Below, piece by piece: positions 47,325 through 56,907 of a stretch of DNA of 64,000 nt; position 1 is the first letter of the stretch, and each line of letters begins with the position of its first letter. The stretch is taken from assembly GCF_000238775.2 (NCBI RefSeq), contig NZ_AFEJ02000001.1, positions 434,001-498,000 of the forward strand, read 5' to 3'. The notes beneath the pieces are model-generated. The model did not search any database. It was not told the origin of the DNA and saw only the letters and a list, made by a program, of their open reading frames with translations. This DNA comes from Acaryochloris sp. CCMEE 5410. GTDB taxonomy: Bacteria > Cyanobacteriota > Cyanobacteriia > Thermosynechococcales > Thermosynechococcaceae. The translations under genes were made by a program, and so were the position numbers.

Positions 47325-48989
47325 ATGAGCAAATATGACCAATGGTGGCAAGATAGCGTCATCTACCAAATCTATCCCTTCACCTTTGCCGATGTCAATG
47401 GCGATGGAATCGGTGATCTCCAAGGCATTATTCAACGGTTAGATTATATCAATGACGGACATCCAGAGCGTCAATCATCTTTAGGAATCGATGCGATATG
47501 GCTCTGTCCTATCTATCCTTCACCAATGGTGGATAACGGCTATGATGTCAGCCACTACACGGATATCCATCCTTCCTTAGGGACGTTGGCCGACTTTAAT
47601 CGGTTACTACATGAAGCCCACCAACGGGATATAAAAGTCATCCTAGATTTGGTGATCAACCATACCTCTGATCAGCATGACTGGTTTGCTCAATCTCGCA
47701 CTAGCCAGGATAACCCTAAAGCCGACTGGTATATATGGCACGATCCAACCCAAGAGGGGCAGGTTCCCAATAACTGGATGTCTTACTTGGGAGGCAGTGG
47801 CTGGACCTTTGACTCCCAGCGTCAGCAATACTACTTCCATACGTTTTCCCCACATCAGCCCGATCTAAACTGGCGTCATCCACCCATGAGGGAAGCCATC
47901 TTTGAAGTGATTCGGTTTTGGCTGGATCGAGGTGTCGATGGATTTAGACTGGATGCATCTAGTGTCTATAGCAAAGATCCAGAGTTTCGGAATAATCCCC
48001 TGAAGTTTGGAATTACAGATGCTGATGGGTATAGCAGTTATCATCATCTCTATGACAAGAATCTGCCAGATAATCACCAGATTATTGCGGATATTCGCAA
48101 GGTTTTGGATGAGTATGGCCATAAGGTTCTGATTGGAGAAACCTTTATTGATAATCAAATTTATGATTCCGTGGCCTTTTATGGGGCTGACCAGGATGAA
48201 CTCGATTTAGCCTTCTCCTTTGAATTGCCGTTTAGCCCCTGGTATCCGGGGTACTTGCATCGGGCAATCGTCAAACAGGAACGATTAGTCCCTGATCCTG
48301 ACTGGCCAACTTATTTTCTGGACAATCACGATTTGCCGCGTCATCTATCTCGTTGGGTTGACTGCAGCCTGTGCACGGATACAACCGCTTTAGCGAAAGC
48401 AGCCGCTACTTTATTACTCACTCTACGGGGTACTCCCGTGCTCTACTACGGACAAGAGCTCGGGATGGAAGATAACCTAGAGATTCCTCCAGAACAGCAA
48501 AAAGACAAGGCGTCTTCTCCAGACCAAAAGGATGGACAATCCTCTAGAGATGGAGCCCGCACCCCCATGCAGTGGGACTGTTCCGTACATGCTGGATTTA
48601 GTTTTGGCAAAGCGGTTGAACCCTGGCTACCCGTTCACCCGAATGCTGCTGAGGTAAATGTTGAGAGGGAGAGTGAAGATCCAAACTCGATTCTGAATTT
48701 CTATCGTCAGTTATTGCGGATTCGCAAACAGAGCAAGGCCCTACGCCGAGGGGCTTGGAAAAGCCTAATTGCCTATCCCCATGAACATTTAGCCTATACC
48801 CGAACCACAGATAGAGAAACGATTTTGATCTTGATTAACTTCTCAGGTGCAAAAGAGATCGATTTGGGTCTCTCCTGCAAGGGCGATCGCTGGCGAGTAT
48901 TGCTATCAACAGAGCTTTCCATCGATGAAGTTGATGAGGTTCCAACAACCCTCAAGCCCTTTGAGGTGTCAATTCTCCGACAAGAATAG
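47325..48989 (+). CDS. GH13 alpha-glucosidase
   Basis: ATG 47325 gives 554 residues. The family motifs are IDAIWLCPIYPSPMVDNGYD, LVINHTSDQHDWF, GFRLDASSVY (nucleophile Asp), LIGETFID (acid/base Glu) and FLDNHDLPRH (third Asp). The QPDLNW segment and a C-terminal beta domain complete a typical oligosaccharide-cleaving alpha-glucosidase. It follows the GT4 gene after a terminator, so it has its own promoter. Substrate specificity (sucrose, maltose or trehalose) cannot be read from the sequence. Confidence 0.9.
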   Translation: MSKYDQWWQDSVIYQIYPFTFADVNGDGIGDLQGIIQRLDYINDGHPERQSSLGIDAIWLCPIYPSPMVDNGYDVSHYTDIHPSLGTLADFNRLLHEAHQRDIKVILDLVINHTSDQHDWFAQSRTSQDNPKADWYIWHDPTQEGQVPNNWMSYLGGSGWTFDSQRQQYYFHTFSPHQPDLNWRHPPMREAIFEVIRFWLDRGVDGFRLDASSVYSKDPEFRNNPLKFGITDADGYSSYHHLYDKNLPDNHQIIADIRKVLDEYGHKVLIGETFIDNQIYDSVAFYGADQDELDLAFSFELPFSPWYPGYLHRAIVKQERLVPDPDWPTYFLDNHDLPRHLSRWVDCSLCTDTTALAKAAATLLLTLRGTPVLYYGQELGMEDNLEIPPEQQKDKASSPDQKDGQSSRDGARTPMQWDCSVHAGFSFGKAVEPWLPVHPNAAEVNVERESEDPNSILNFYRQLLRIRKQSKALRRGAWKSLIAYPHEHLAYTRTTDRETILILINFSGAKEIDLGLSCKGDRWRVLLSTELSIDEVDEVPTTLKPFEVSILRQE

Positions 48990-49042
48990 CCCCTAAGGGT
49001 GGTAGTCTCTTGAGCATAGGTTGGGTAGGGGTCACAAATCGG

Positions 49043-49441
49043 ATGGACGTCGTCCAACAGTTACAGGACAGCTTGGAAATTGTTGTTTCTTTTCTGGAGG
49101 TGGTTTTAGAGGCGGCAGCAGCCTTTTGTATCGTGTTGGGTCTATTGGTGAGCATCAAGCTAGCGGTTGTGCTCCGCCGTCGTCGTTCCAGTATTCAATT
49201 TCCCTTGGGACGATTGCGATTAACCTTTGGACGATGGTTGGCGTTGGCCCTTGAGTTTCAACTAGGGGCAGATGTGTTAGCAACGACTGTGGCTCCCACC
49301 TTTGAATCGTTGGGAAAACTAGGAGCCATTGCGATTATTCGTACGTTTCTAAACTACTTCCTAAATAAAGAGCTGATTGAAGTCTTTGAGATGCAAAAAC
49401 GATTCGATGAAGATGAGACGGATTTATCTAACTCTGATTAA
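49043..49441 (+). CDS. DUF1622 membrane protein
   Basis: ATG 49043 gives 132 residues; an upstream TTG at 49010 is possible. Two or three hydrophobic helices (FLEVVLEAAAAFCIVLGLLV, LGADVLATTVAPTFESLG) flank RLTFGRWLALALEFQLGADV, the DUF1622 pattern. The C-terminal tail is acidic. The function is unknown. Confidence 0.85.
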   Translation: MDVVQQLQDSLEIVVSFLEVVLEAAAAFCIVLGLLVSIKLAVVLRRRRSSIQFPLGRLRLTFGRWLALALEFQLGADVLATTVAPTFESLGKLGAIAIIRTFLNYFLNKELIEVFEMQKRFDEDETDLSNSD

Positions 49442-49538
49442 GACGATACTTCAACTCTTTCTTGAGGAAGAGGTAGAGAAGTAGGGAGTTGGTTACTCTC
49501 ATGATGGAAGTTTTGTGACACCCTTTTAGGATATTGGT

Positions 49539-50339
49539 ATGCAACCCTTACAAGATCAAGTCGCTCTAGTCACTGGAGGCAGCTCAGGAATCGGTGCTGG
49601 TGTAGCCAAATGCTTGGCTCAGGCGGGGGCAAAGGTTGTGGTTAACTACTCCAGTAGTGCAGAAGGAGCTCAACAAGTCGTCAGAGAAATTGAATCAGAA
49701 GGGGGGACTGCGATCTCAGTTCAAGCTGATGTGAGTCAAGCTGATCGGGTTCAACATCTGTTTCAACAATTATTCGATGTGTTTGGCACAATCGATATTC
49801 TCGTTAATAATGCTGGCTTGCAAAAGGACGCAGCTTTTGTGGATATGACCCTTGATGACTGGAATAAGGTGATTAGCGTTAATCTCACGGGCCAGTTTCT
49901 TTGCTCCCAGCAGGCTGTAAAGGAGTTTTTGCGTCGAGGTATTGTCCCTGAACGCTCCTGTGCTGCTGGTAAAATCATCTGTATGAGTTCCGTTCATGAG
50001 GTCATCCCTTGGGCTGGCCGCTGTAACTATGCAGCTTCCAAAGGAGGCGTTATGTTGCTGATGCAAAGCATGGCTCAGGAACTTGCTCCCCAAAAAATCC
50101 GCATCAATAGCATTGGTCCGGGTGCCATTCAAACCCCAATCAATCGATCCGCTTGGGAAACACCATACGCAAAGGCCAAGTTATTGAATTTGATTCCCTA
50201 TAATCGTATCGGTGTTGTCGAAGATATTGGTAAGGCAGCGGTATGGTTGGCCTCAGATGAATCGGATTATGTGACGGGCACCACCTTATATGTTGATGGG
50301 GGAATGACCCTCTATCCAGGCTTTGCTACAGGCGGATAG
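49539..50339 (+). CDS. Short-chain dehydrogenase (glucose 1-dehydrogenase-like)
   Basis: The 266-residue classical SDR has the TGGSSGIGAG cofactor loop at about 12, NNAG at 89-92, a catalytic Ser in CMSSVHE and YAASKGG with Tyr and Lys. NYSS after beta-2 suggests NADP preference. The closing TGTTLYVDGGMTL is typical of the glucose 1-dehydrogenase subgroup. It follows DUF1622 by 97 bp. Confidence 0.9.
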   Translation: MQPLQDQVALVTGGSSGIGAGVAKCLAQAGAKVVVNYSSSAEGAQQVVREIESEGGTAISVQADVSQADRVQHLFQQLFDVFGTIDILVNNAGLQKDAAFVDMTLDDWNKVISVNLTGQFLCSQQAVKEFLRRGIVPERSCAAGKIICMSSVHEVIPWAGRCNYAASKGGVMLLMQSMAQELAPQKIRINSIGPGAIQTPINRSAWETPYAKAKLLNLIPYNRIGVVEDIGKAAVWLASDESDYVTGTTLYVDGGMTLYPGFATGG

Positions 50340-50460
50340 AAATACTATAGACATCAATTTCCTTCGCATTAGCACGCTTTTCTGATTTTTAGGAATACCT
50401 TTTTAAGTCTTGTCGAGTCCGTTGGACGCTTCCACACTTATCTGTTGCTCTACGACTCTC

Positions 50461-51000
50461 ATGTTTAATCATCTCAGTTTTGTGATTGAAACGCTAACTG
50501 TTGGTAGTCTTGCTTACATTGGTATTATCATTTTGCTGCGAGTGTCCGGCAAGCGCACCTTATCCAAATGGAATTCCTTTGATTTCGTAGTTACAATTGC
50601 CTTCGGCTCGATTTTAGGGGGCGTATTGTTATCTAGCAAGACTTCTTTAGTCCAAGGTCTTACAGGATTTGCACTGCTTGTATTTCTTCAGGCTGGACTA
50701 ACTTGGATCGCTGCTCGCGCTTCTATGATTTAAAAGTTGATTAAAGCAGAGCCTGCTTTATTGGTTTACCAAGGTAAGCTGCAAACCAAAACTCTGAAGC
50801 AAGAGCGAGTTGCTGAAGGAGAAGTTTTAGCGGCGCTGCGTTCCAAGGGGATTGCTGCATTAGAGGACGCAGGAGCAGTTATTTTAGAAACTGATGGTAG
50901 CTTTAGCGTGATCAAGGATTTGGGCAGTGGTTCTGCTTCTGCCCTCCGAGATGTGAAAGAGTATGGCCGAGTTTCAGCTATAGCAAAGTATTCAAACTAG
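50461..51000 (+). pseudogene. DUF421 (YetF-like) membrane protein split by one stop codon
   Basis: ATG 50461 begins MFNHLSFVIETLTVGSLAYI and carries the DUF421 motif LLRVSGKRTLSKWNSFDFVV and FGSILGGVLL. A TAA at 50731-50733 interrupts it after RASMI. The same frame then continues KLIKAEPALLVYQGKL to 51000, with the C-terminal GIAALEDAGAVILETDGSFS. Without that single codon the protein would be 178 residues, a normal family length. A nonsense mutation at a Glu-like position is the simplest reading. Confidence 0.83.
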
Positions 51001-51078
51001 AAAGTTTGTTCGGTTGCCAACCTAAGTTGTGTCTGATATTAGAGATGTTGTGTGTGCTGCTCAAACCTTCACTTCGCT

Positions 51079-51726
51079 CTATTTACTAGATATCCTGCTG
51101 AGACCCCCATTCCCGCGCCAAAAGAGTAGCCAAGAGATAGCTATCACCCAACTGATCATGAGTAGAGCTAGGAAGCGCTCATAAGCTCCGTCCCAGGCTG
51201 TTGGAACAAAGAAAAAGATGGGAGAAAGAATGGCCCAAGCGATTCCTATTCCTAAACTGAAGGTAAACCACCGAGGATGGACGTTGCGCAGCCCAAAGGC
51301 TAACAGAATCGGTATCAGCGTGAAGAGAATACCAAGGGCATATACGCAGTAAATGTGAATGGCCGCTCCACTGATATCCGCTCGACCTGCGTATTTATTG
51401 TGTTCAGAGATTAAGAGAACATCAATACCTAGGAGCATCAGCATTGCCGTTCCTACTTTCCATTTGGCTTTACCCAACCGCTAAGCGTAGAGTGCGATCG
51501 CACAAGCAATCAGACCAGCAGCAAATAGATCTAACCCTGAATCCTGGATCCAGGCTGCTTTGCCAATGGCAAGACTGCTGATCGTTTCACTAATTGGGTT
51601 ATGTTTTTGAACAACAATCGTGCCAATAATGTCCGTTAGTAGTGCAGCAAAGCAGCCTACTAATCCAACAAAACCGCAAATCAGCGATAGCTTAGAGCTT
51701 TGCCGCTGACGGTACTTCAAGGTCAT
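51079..51726 (-). pseudogene. DUF998 membrane protein split by one stop codon
   Basis: Translation from 51726 gives helices matching DUF998 (LICGFVGLVGCFAALLTDII, NPISETISSLAIG, WIQDSGLDLFAAGLIACAIA). It stops at a TAG at 51481-51483. The same frame continues RLGKAKWKVGTAMLMLLGID with further helices and ends at 51079. The full-length protein would be about 215 residues. It is the second gene in 1.3 kb broken by one in-frame stop. Confidence 0.8.
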
Positions 51727-51761
51727 TTTGATACCTCACGGCTAGTCGTTGTAAAAAAAAT

Positions 51762-52649
51762 TCAGGAGGACTTTAGCGTGAAAATGGTAACTTCTGGGGG
51801 GCAAAAGATTCGAATGGGGATATTGCTCATACCAATACCCGTATTGACATACAGATTATTGCCCAGGTTGCCATAGCCCTTGGCCCAACCGTCAGCATAC
51901 ACTTTGTCCTTTTGCACGAACCTAAGCCATGACCACTGAGGCAAGCCTGGAATGCGCATCTGTCCACCGTGAGTGTGGCCAGCAACGGCTAACGGCGCTG
52001 AGTTTGCAGGAAAAAACTCAAAGGTGTCTGGATTATGCATCAGAGCCACAGTTGGGCGATTAGTCGGTATTCCCTTTAGGGCTGCGTCAACATCAGCTTG
52101 GTTGGCCCACAGCGAGTTTACCGCCGCTAAAATAAGGGTATCGTTGCTATCGGGTAGCTGCATCTCGATGGACTCGTTTTCGAGGACAACAATTCCGGCA
52201 GTTTCCAACTCTGTTGCCAAACGGCTAGCCAGCTTTATTCGAGGTTCAGCCGTCTTGCTACTCATACCATAGTCGTGATTTCCCAAAACAGCGTAGGTGG
52301 GAATGCCTGCTTCGACCAGTGGTCGCACAATGCCGACAACCTCTTCAATCTCGGCAGCAGGGTCGGGGTTCGCATGATAGATAAAGTCGCCGCTTATGAG
52401 AACAGCGGCGGGTTGAATTTCAACTAACGTCTTAACGCCGCGACGGGCCGTTCCAGGATTATCGGCCCACATTCCGATCTGAAAATCAGAAAGCTGTCCA
52501 ATTTTTTGTCCTTCCCATGCCTTCGGCAAATTAGGGATAATCGCTGTCTCTTCTTCGAGATTAAGGACATGGGGTTCGACCAACCCCCACGCCACCAATA
52601 ACCCTAAGAGTCCCAGTCCCCCCAGCAAGAACCACTTCAATCTTTTCAT
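51762..52649 (-). CDS. Membrane-anchored metallophosphoesterase (YaeI-like)
   Basis: The 295-residue protein has one N-terminal helix (FLLGGLGLLGLLVAWGLV). The phosphoesterase motifs are LSDFQIGMW, LISGDFIYH, VLGNHDYG, LMHNPD and VAGHTHGGQMR. This is the order of YaeI-like enzymes that act at membranes, for example on lipid-linked phosphoesters. It reads the same way as the DUF998 gene downstream (35 bp gap). Confidence 0.88.
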   Translation of the reverse strand: MKRLKWFLLGGLGLLGLLVAWGLVEPHVLNLEEETAIIPNLPKAWEGQKIGQLSDFQIGMWADNPGTARRGVKTLVEIQPAAVLISGDFIYHANPDPAAEIEEVVGIVRPLVEAGIPTYAVLGNHDYGMSSKTAEPRIKLASRLATELETAGIVVLENESIEMQLPDSNDTLILAAVNSLWANQADVDAALKGIPTNRPTVALMHNPDTFEFFPANSAPLAVAGHTHGGQMRIPGLPQWSWLRFVQKDKVYADGWAKGYGNLGNNLYVNTGIGMSNIPIRIFCPPEVTIFTLKSS

Positions 52650-52770
52650 GATGTTCGTCCCAAATCAGATGGGAGCCTACTCTATCACTCAGCACAACAA
52701 TCTCAGCGAGTGAGGCTCCCGCATAATCGCTGAGAATATTCATGATATGCCGCCAATGCGTTTCTGACGC

Positions 52771-53574
52771 TTACTGAGCAGTGGGGTAGAGGGAATCAGC
52801 CACAAAAACAGGCTTATCAGAGTACTCTGCTTCTAGTTTCTGTTTGACGTCTAAATCCCAAGTTAAGTCATAGTCCCGTTCAAATTCAGTCAGGATAAAC
52901 TTGCGGAGCTTGCCAGTTACCGTGACCCTTTCACCATCAAGTGCCTCAGTGACTGGCGTATTGATCACCAGCAGATCCGTTGCCCCAAAGAGCTGCTCTT
53001 CATCTAGCGTGAAAGAAGTACTGTCGATGATATCTTCAACTTCACCTTCAACTGCGATCGCAAGATCATAAAACTTTTCTGGATTTTGGGTAATCTCGCC
53101 TGGGTCAGGCGCCAGTGCCAGAGAATTTGCTAAGAGAGCAGGCTGAGTTTCGTACTCAGCATAGATTTCTGGGTCGAGATCAAGATCATAATCTCGTTCA
53201 ACATCAACTAGCACAAAATTTTGGACCTTTCCAGTGGCTTGGATGCCGATATCCTCATCTGCGGGCAATACAAAGGGCTTACCTGAGGTATTAATCACTA
53301 AAATTTCTTCATCACTGTTGTCCAGCGTAAAGGAACTCTCCCCCACCTTCTTTTTGACTTCACTTCTCACCGTGACGGATTGACCTTCCACCTTTTCTGT
53401 TTGCTCAGCCACCTCTTCAGTGGTCACATTGCTGTCAGCATTAGGATTGGCTTGTTCTGATTCAGATGTACAGGCGGTCATTACGGTTGTCAACAGAAGT
53501 AGAGACATCACAATACCGCGTTTGCCTATCAGTCGCCTCCAAGCGATGTGGTGATCAGAATTATGGATAGCCAT
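52771..53574 (-). CDS. Lipoprotein with two copies of an OB-like domain
   Basis: ATG 53574 gives 267 residues. The signal peptide ends in the lipobox-like MTAC. Two repeats of about 90 residues follow: the first has SFTLDNSDEEILVINTSGKP and VERDYDLDLDPEIYAEYETQ, the second SFTLDEEQLFGATDLLVINT and FERDYDLTWDLDVKQKLEAE. Each ends with a PALLANSL or PVFVADSL motif. The fold is probably a small beta barrel (OB-like, as in YdeI-type proteins), by inference. It is a periplasmic lipid-anchored protein of unknown ligand. Confidence 0.78.
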   Translation of the reverse strand: MAIHNSDHHIAWRRLIGKRGIVMSLLLLTTVMTACTSESEQANPNADSNVTTEEVAEQTEKVEGQSVTVRSEVKKKVGESSFTLDNSDEEILVINTSGKPFVLPADEDIGIQATGKVQNFVLVDVERDYDLDLDPEIYAEYETQPALLANSLALAPDPGEITQNPEKFYDLAIAVEGEVEDIIDSTSFTLDEEQLFGATDLLVINTPVTEALDGERVTVTGKLRKFILTEFERDYDLTWDLDVKQKLEAEYSDKPVFVADSLYPTAQ

Positions 53575-53682
53575 ATAAGACTCCTTCTTAGTAACTAGCA
53601 CATCGACCCCCTACGCCCAATCTGGAAGCAGTAATGTACAGTTTTGCTACTGAAACAGTAGGGGACAATGCAAAAACCTTAG

Positions 53683-54213
53683 TCAATGGGTGACCAGGGA
53701 CATGCAGGTTACTCTAACGAATGAATTGCGCCATTCACCTCTACCTAAGGTCTTAAAAAAGAGTCCTAGAGTGACCTCATTAGTTATCTGTAGCGTTGGT
53801 GTCGTCGCAAAAAGATAACACTTGCTGTAGCTCAAACCGCGATCAATGCAAACTGCTTGCTGAGTGCTGAGGTTTGTGGCAACACAGCAGAATGGAACTT
53901 GTGTGTCTTCTATCTGGTGTTCTAGAAGATGGTCTGCTAGTAAGCCGTAGACTTTATCACCATCTAAGAGTCCCTGCCTGGGAAAGACAAAGTCTAGAAA
54001 TGAGACAATCTTTTTCCAGTCAAGATGGTAGATATATTCTTCTAGCGCATCAAGTTCACCAACGGCATAGAAAGCACCCACTACTGCGCCAATACTGGTA
54101 CCAGCTACGTAGTGAATTTCAATACTTGCTTCTTCCAAGGCTCTGAGGGCGCCAATATGTGCCCAACCTCTCGCGCCGCCACTACCCAGGGCAAGGCCAA
54201 CTGTTTGTGGCAT
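53683..54213 (-). pseudogene. Patatin-like phospholipase, C-terminally truncated
   Basis: The 176 visible residues start MPQTVGLALGSGGARGWAHI with the oxyanion Gly-rich motif and the nucleophile elbow GTSIGAVVG. Homology stops after CCVATNLSTQQAVCIDRG; the remaining 50 residues have no patatin character, and the catalytic Asp region is lost. The full family length is about 300 residues. It is probably a dead gene, cut by deletion or rearrangement. Confidence 0.75.
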
Positions 54214-54423
54214 ATTTAGAATCCTTTGTGTTAAAGAATGTACTTGACCTCAAATGATCAAGATAGAACGTCCCTCTAGCATAAGCAATAACGCTAAAGC
54301 CTTAGGGGACCACAGCTTCTGTGGACAAAATTGTATGCCTGAGGTTAGATGTAAAACGTCGAGTCTTTGTCTTAAGCTGCTGGCTAAGAAAATCATCTAC
54401 TACTACCTTTTACCTCAAAAGCT

Positions 54424-55290
54424 ATGACGCAAGCGACTCAGCCCGTTGCCAATCGAATTGCGATCGCCTTCGACTTTGACGAAACCCTAGTCCCCAACAG
54501 TTACGATGCCTTTCTAGAATACCTGGGCTATGATGTGAGTCAATTTCGGCAAGCGCGATACGAACCCTTAAAAGAGCAAGGCTGGGACGGTATTCCAGCT
54601 CGATTTCACACCCTAGTTCAAGCGTCGCAAGAACGTCCAGACGGTCAAAAAATCACCAGAGAGACGCTAAAAGCATTTGGTCAGCAGTTACAGCCTTTTC
54701 CGGGCGTCACCGACATGTTTGGAAGGCTGCGTCAGCAGGCCCAGGCCATTGTGCCAGACATTGACGTTGAATTTTATCTCATTACCAGTGGCTTCGTTGA
54801 AATTGCGCGTCATAGTGCGATCGCTCCCTATTTCAAGGCCATGTGGGGCTGTGAATTCCACTATTCAGATATAGGAGAGGTTCAATGTCTGAAGTGCTCG
54901 GTCACCCATGCAGAAAAGACACGCTATCTCAACTATCTTTCCAAAGGCATCGAAAATCACACCCAAGATGACCTGCTCTTTGTTTACCAAGATGTTCCTG
55001 AAGAAAAACTCCATGTCCCCTTTAGCCAAGTGATCTACGTAGGAGATGGCACCTCTGATTTGCCCTGTTTTGAACTACTGAATCGAACGGGTGGCATTGC
55101 GATCGGGGTTTTTGCGAAAGGAACTGCTGCTGACTGGAGCCAAGAGTATCAGGTCAGTCGCAGCCAACGAGTCACCAATCTCGCTCTGGCTGACTATAGC
55201 GAAGGGGCTGAGCTAATGCAGTCTCTGACGCTAGCCGTTGAGAGCATTAGCAAGAAAGTGGCGTTGTTGCAGTTCGGCCATGGCGAGTAG
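54424..55290 (+). CDS. HAD-superfamily phosphatase (phosphoserine phosphatase-like)
   Basis: The 288-residue protein has the HAD motif I FDFDETLVPN, motif II in FYLITSGF (Thr/Ser), and motif IV in IYVGDGTSDLPCFEL. The substrate cap is short. The closest general pattern is the phosphoserine phosphatase-like HAD group. The substrate is unknown. No conserved neighbour suggests a pathway. Confidence 0.85.
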   Translation: MTQATQPVANRIAIAFDFDETLVPNSYDAFLEYLGYDVSQFRQARYEPLKEQGWDGIPARFHTLVQASQERPDGQKITRETLKAFGQQLQPFPGVTDMFGRLRQQAQAIVPDIDVEFYLITSGFVEIARHSAIAPYFKAMWGCEFHYSDIGEVQCLKCSVTHAEKTRYLNYLSKGIENHTQDDLLFVYQDVPEEKLHVPFSQVIYVGDGTSDLPCFELLNRTGGIAIGVFAKGTAADWSQEYQVSRSQRVTNLALADYSEGAELMQSLTLAVESISKKVALLQFGHGE

Positions 55291-55353
55291 CTTGCAATGA
55301 TGGCTTGCGGTATTCATCTTTTAGGACCGCCAGGATTGATGATTTTGATCCAC

Positions 55354-55400
55354 TCCCACGGCTGTTAGCGAAGCTCCTCCTTTAGAGGCAGCTCGTGGGA
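55354..55400. repeat. Imperfect hairpin at the end of an IS200/IS605-type remnant
   Basis: TCCCACG at 55354-55360 pairs with CGTGGGA at 55394-55400, extended inward by GCTG/CAGC with an offset. It lies just past the stop of a TnpB remnant on the same side as expected for the right-end hairpin of IS605-type elements. Confidence 0.5.
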
Positions 55401-55408
55401 TTCGGGAC

Positions 55409-55600
55409 TCAAGCAGCAATTGCCGTCTGAGACGGTCTAACATCGCCTACTCCCAGAGACAGAGATCCTGCCTCTTTAATATTGTTTGCTGCATTGCCAT
55501 CGCGGTCATTGACCGCCTGACAACTCGGCCAGCGCCAACGCCGCACATCTAATGGCAACGACCGCAGCACATGCTTGCTCCTGTGCTGACTAGAGTTTGA
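55409..55600 (-). pseudogene. tnpB: TnpB (IS200/IS605 family) C-terminal remnant
   Basis: The minus-strand frame reads SSQHRSKHVLRSLPLDVRRW, then RWPSCQAVNDRDGNAANNIK and ends AIAA at a TGA at 55409-55411. DRDGNAANNI matches the RuvC III motif of TnpB; the zinc-ribbon cysteines ahead of it are mostly replaced. Only about 63 C-terminal residues remain. A hairpin follows. Confidence 0.7.
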
Positions 55601-55643
55601 TTGAGGTGTGAGGGTTCGATGCTGTCTTAATTGTTCATACTCT

Positions 55644-55715
55644 GCGAATGTAGTTCAGTGGTAGAACGGCTAGTTTCCCAAGCTGAATGCGTCGGTTTGA
55701 GTCCAATCATCTGCT
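55644..55715 (+). tRNA. Degenerate tRNA-Gly (anticodon CCC)
   Basis: A 72-base cloverleaf can be drawn. The D stem GTTC/GAAC is perfect, the anticodon loop is TTCCCAA, and the T stem/loop is GTCGG-TTTGAGT-CCAAT. Mismatches occur in the acceptor (A-C), anticodon (C-A) and T (C-A) stems, so it may be a pseudogene. It lies between a TnpB remnant and an ISAs1-type element. Confidence 0.55.
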
Positions 55716-55731
55716 TCTAGGGACATCCAGT

Positions 55732-56898
55732 CAGGGTTGTTTTACGTTCCTCCTAGAAAAAATAGGATGGTTCTACTGACCAACAGTAGAGAGACCGATG
55801 AGCCATCTAATTGATACTTTGAAGCAAGTCCCGGATTTCCGCAGTGCCCATGGCCGTACTCATCCGTTATGGCTTCTGTTGCTGTTGATGGTGATGGGTA
55901 TGCTTGCTGGATACCAGGGATATCGCCCCTTAGAAACCTTTACGAGCGATTATCGCCAGCCTTTAAGTGAGCTATTGGGACTTGAGAGCCTTGAAGTTCC
56001 GTCTCACTGTACCTTTCGTCGAGTGATGAAGGGGCTTGACTTCCAAGCGTTGAGCCACCAATTTGAAGCATGGATGCTCTCGAAAGCCCAGACTCACTCT
56101 CCCGATAATTATGCAGCCTCCATTGATGGCAAACGGATTCGTCAGGGGCTTACAGATGCCAAGGGGAAGCAGCGTTTTGTGGGCTTGGTGAGTTTATTTG
56201 CGGTGGAAGCAGGCATCACCCTCAAGCTCGAAGCCCTCACTCAGGAGGATAATAGCGAAATCAAAGTCGTGCAGGCACTGTTGGAAACCCTTCAACTCGA
56301 TGGCTTACTGATTACCATGGATGCCTTACACGCCCAAAAAAACACTTGAGAAGATTGTGGCCTCGGGTAATGACTATCTCGTGGCGGTCAAATCCAACCA
56401 GGGAAGACTTTACGACCACCTCCAGACTTACTTTGAGTGTCTTAAACCCATGGCTGAGCACATCCACTCCGCCCAAAGTAGAGGACGAGATGAACATCGG
56501 TGTATACAGGTTTATGAGCCTGTCGGCATAGCCCTACAAGAATGGACAGCAATTCGCTCTGTGCTTTGTGTCCAACGATGGGGCACAAAGCAAAGGAAAG
56601 GAGTATCACAACACGGCCTATTACATCAGTTCAGCTGCCACCTCACCCCAGCATTGGCAATCTCTGGTCCGAGAACATTGGGGCATTGAAAATCGGTTGC
56701 ATTGGCCGAAGGATGTTGTTTTTGGGGAAGATGATTATCGACTCGAAGATGAACAAGCACTACTCAATCGGTCAGTGCTTAGAACTATTGGGATTAATAT
56801 CCTGCGGCTAAACGACTATCAATCCCTCAAAACCGCGATGACTAAGCTTGCTAATCGGGTCGATATTATTTTTTCGCTGCTAACTTAAAACAGCCCTG
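55732..56898 (+). mobile_element. ISAs1-type insertion sequence (1,167 bp)
   Basis: Inward-read ends are CAGGGTTGTTTTACGTT and CAGGGCTGTTTTAAGTT, 15 of 17 identical. A 10-bp duplication GACATCCAGT lies at 55722-55731 and 56899-56908. The left duplication begins 7 bp after the tRNA-like sequence; the right one ends inside the stop of the coiled-coil gene. Confidence 0.9.
55798..56888 (+). pseudogene. ISAs1-type transposase, frameshifted
   Basis: It starts MSHLIDTLKQVPDFRSAHGR and includes ASIDGKRIRQGL and ITMDALHAQK with the first Asp residues. A one-base shift in the A run near 56340 ends that frame; the second frame continues KTLEKIVASGNDYLVAVKSN. A second shift near 56570 leads into SNDGAQSKGKEYHNTAYYIS and REHWGIENRLHWPKDVVFGE, which carries the Glu region. 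Joined, it is about 360 residues, the normal length. All three motifs are present but the frame is broken twice. Confidence 0.87.
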
Positions 56899-56907
56899 GA
56901 CATCCAG

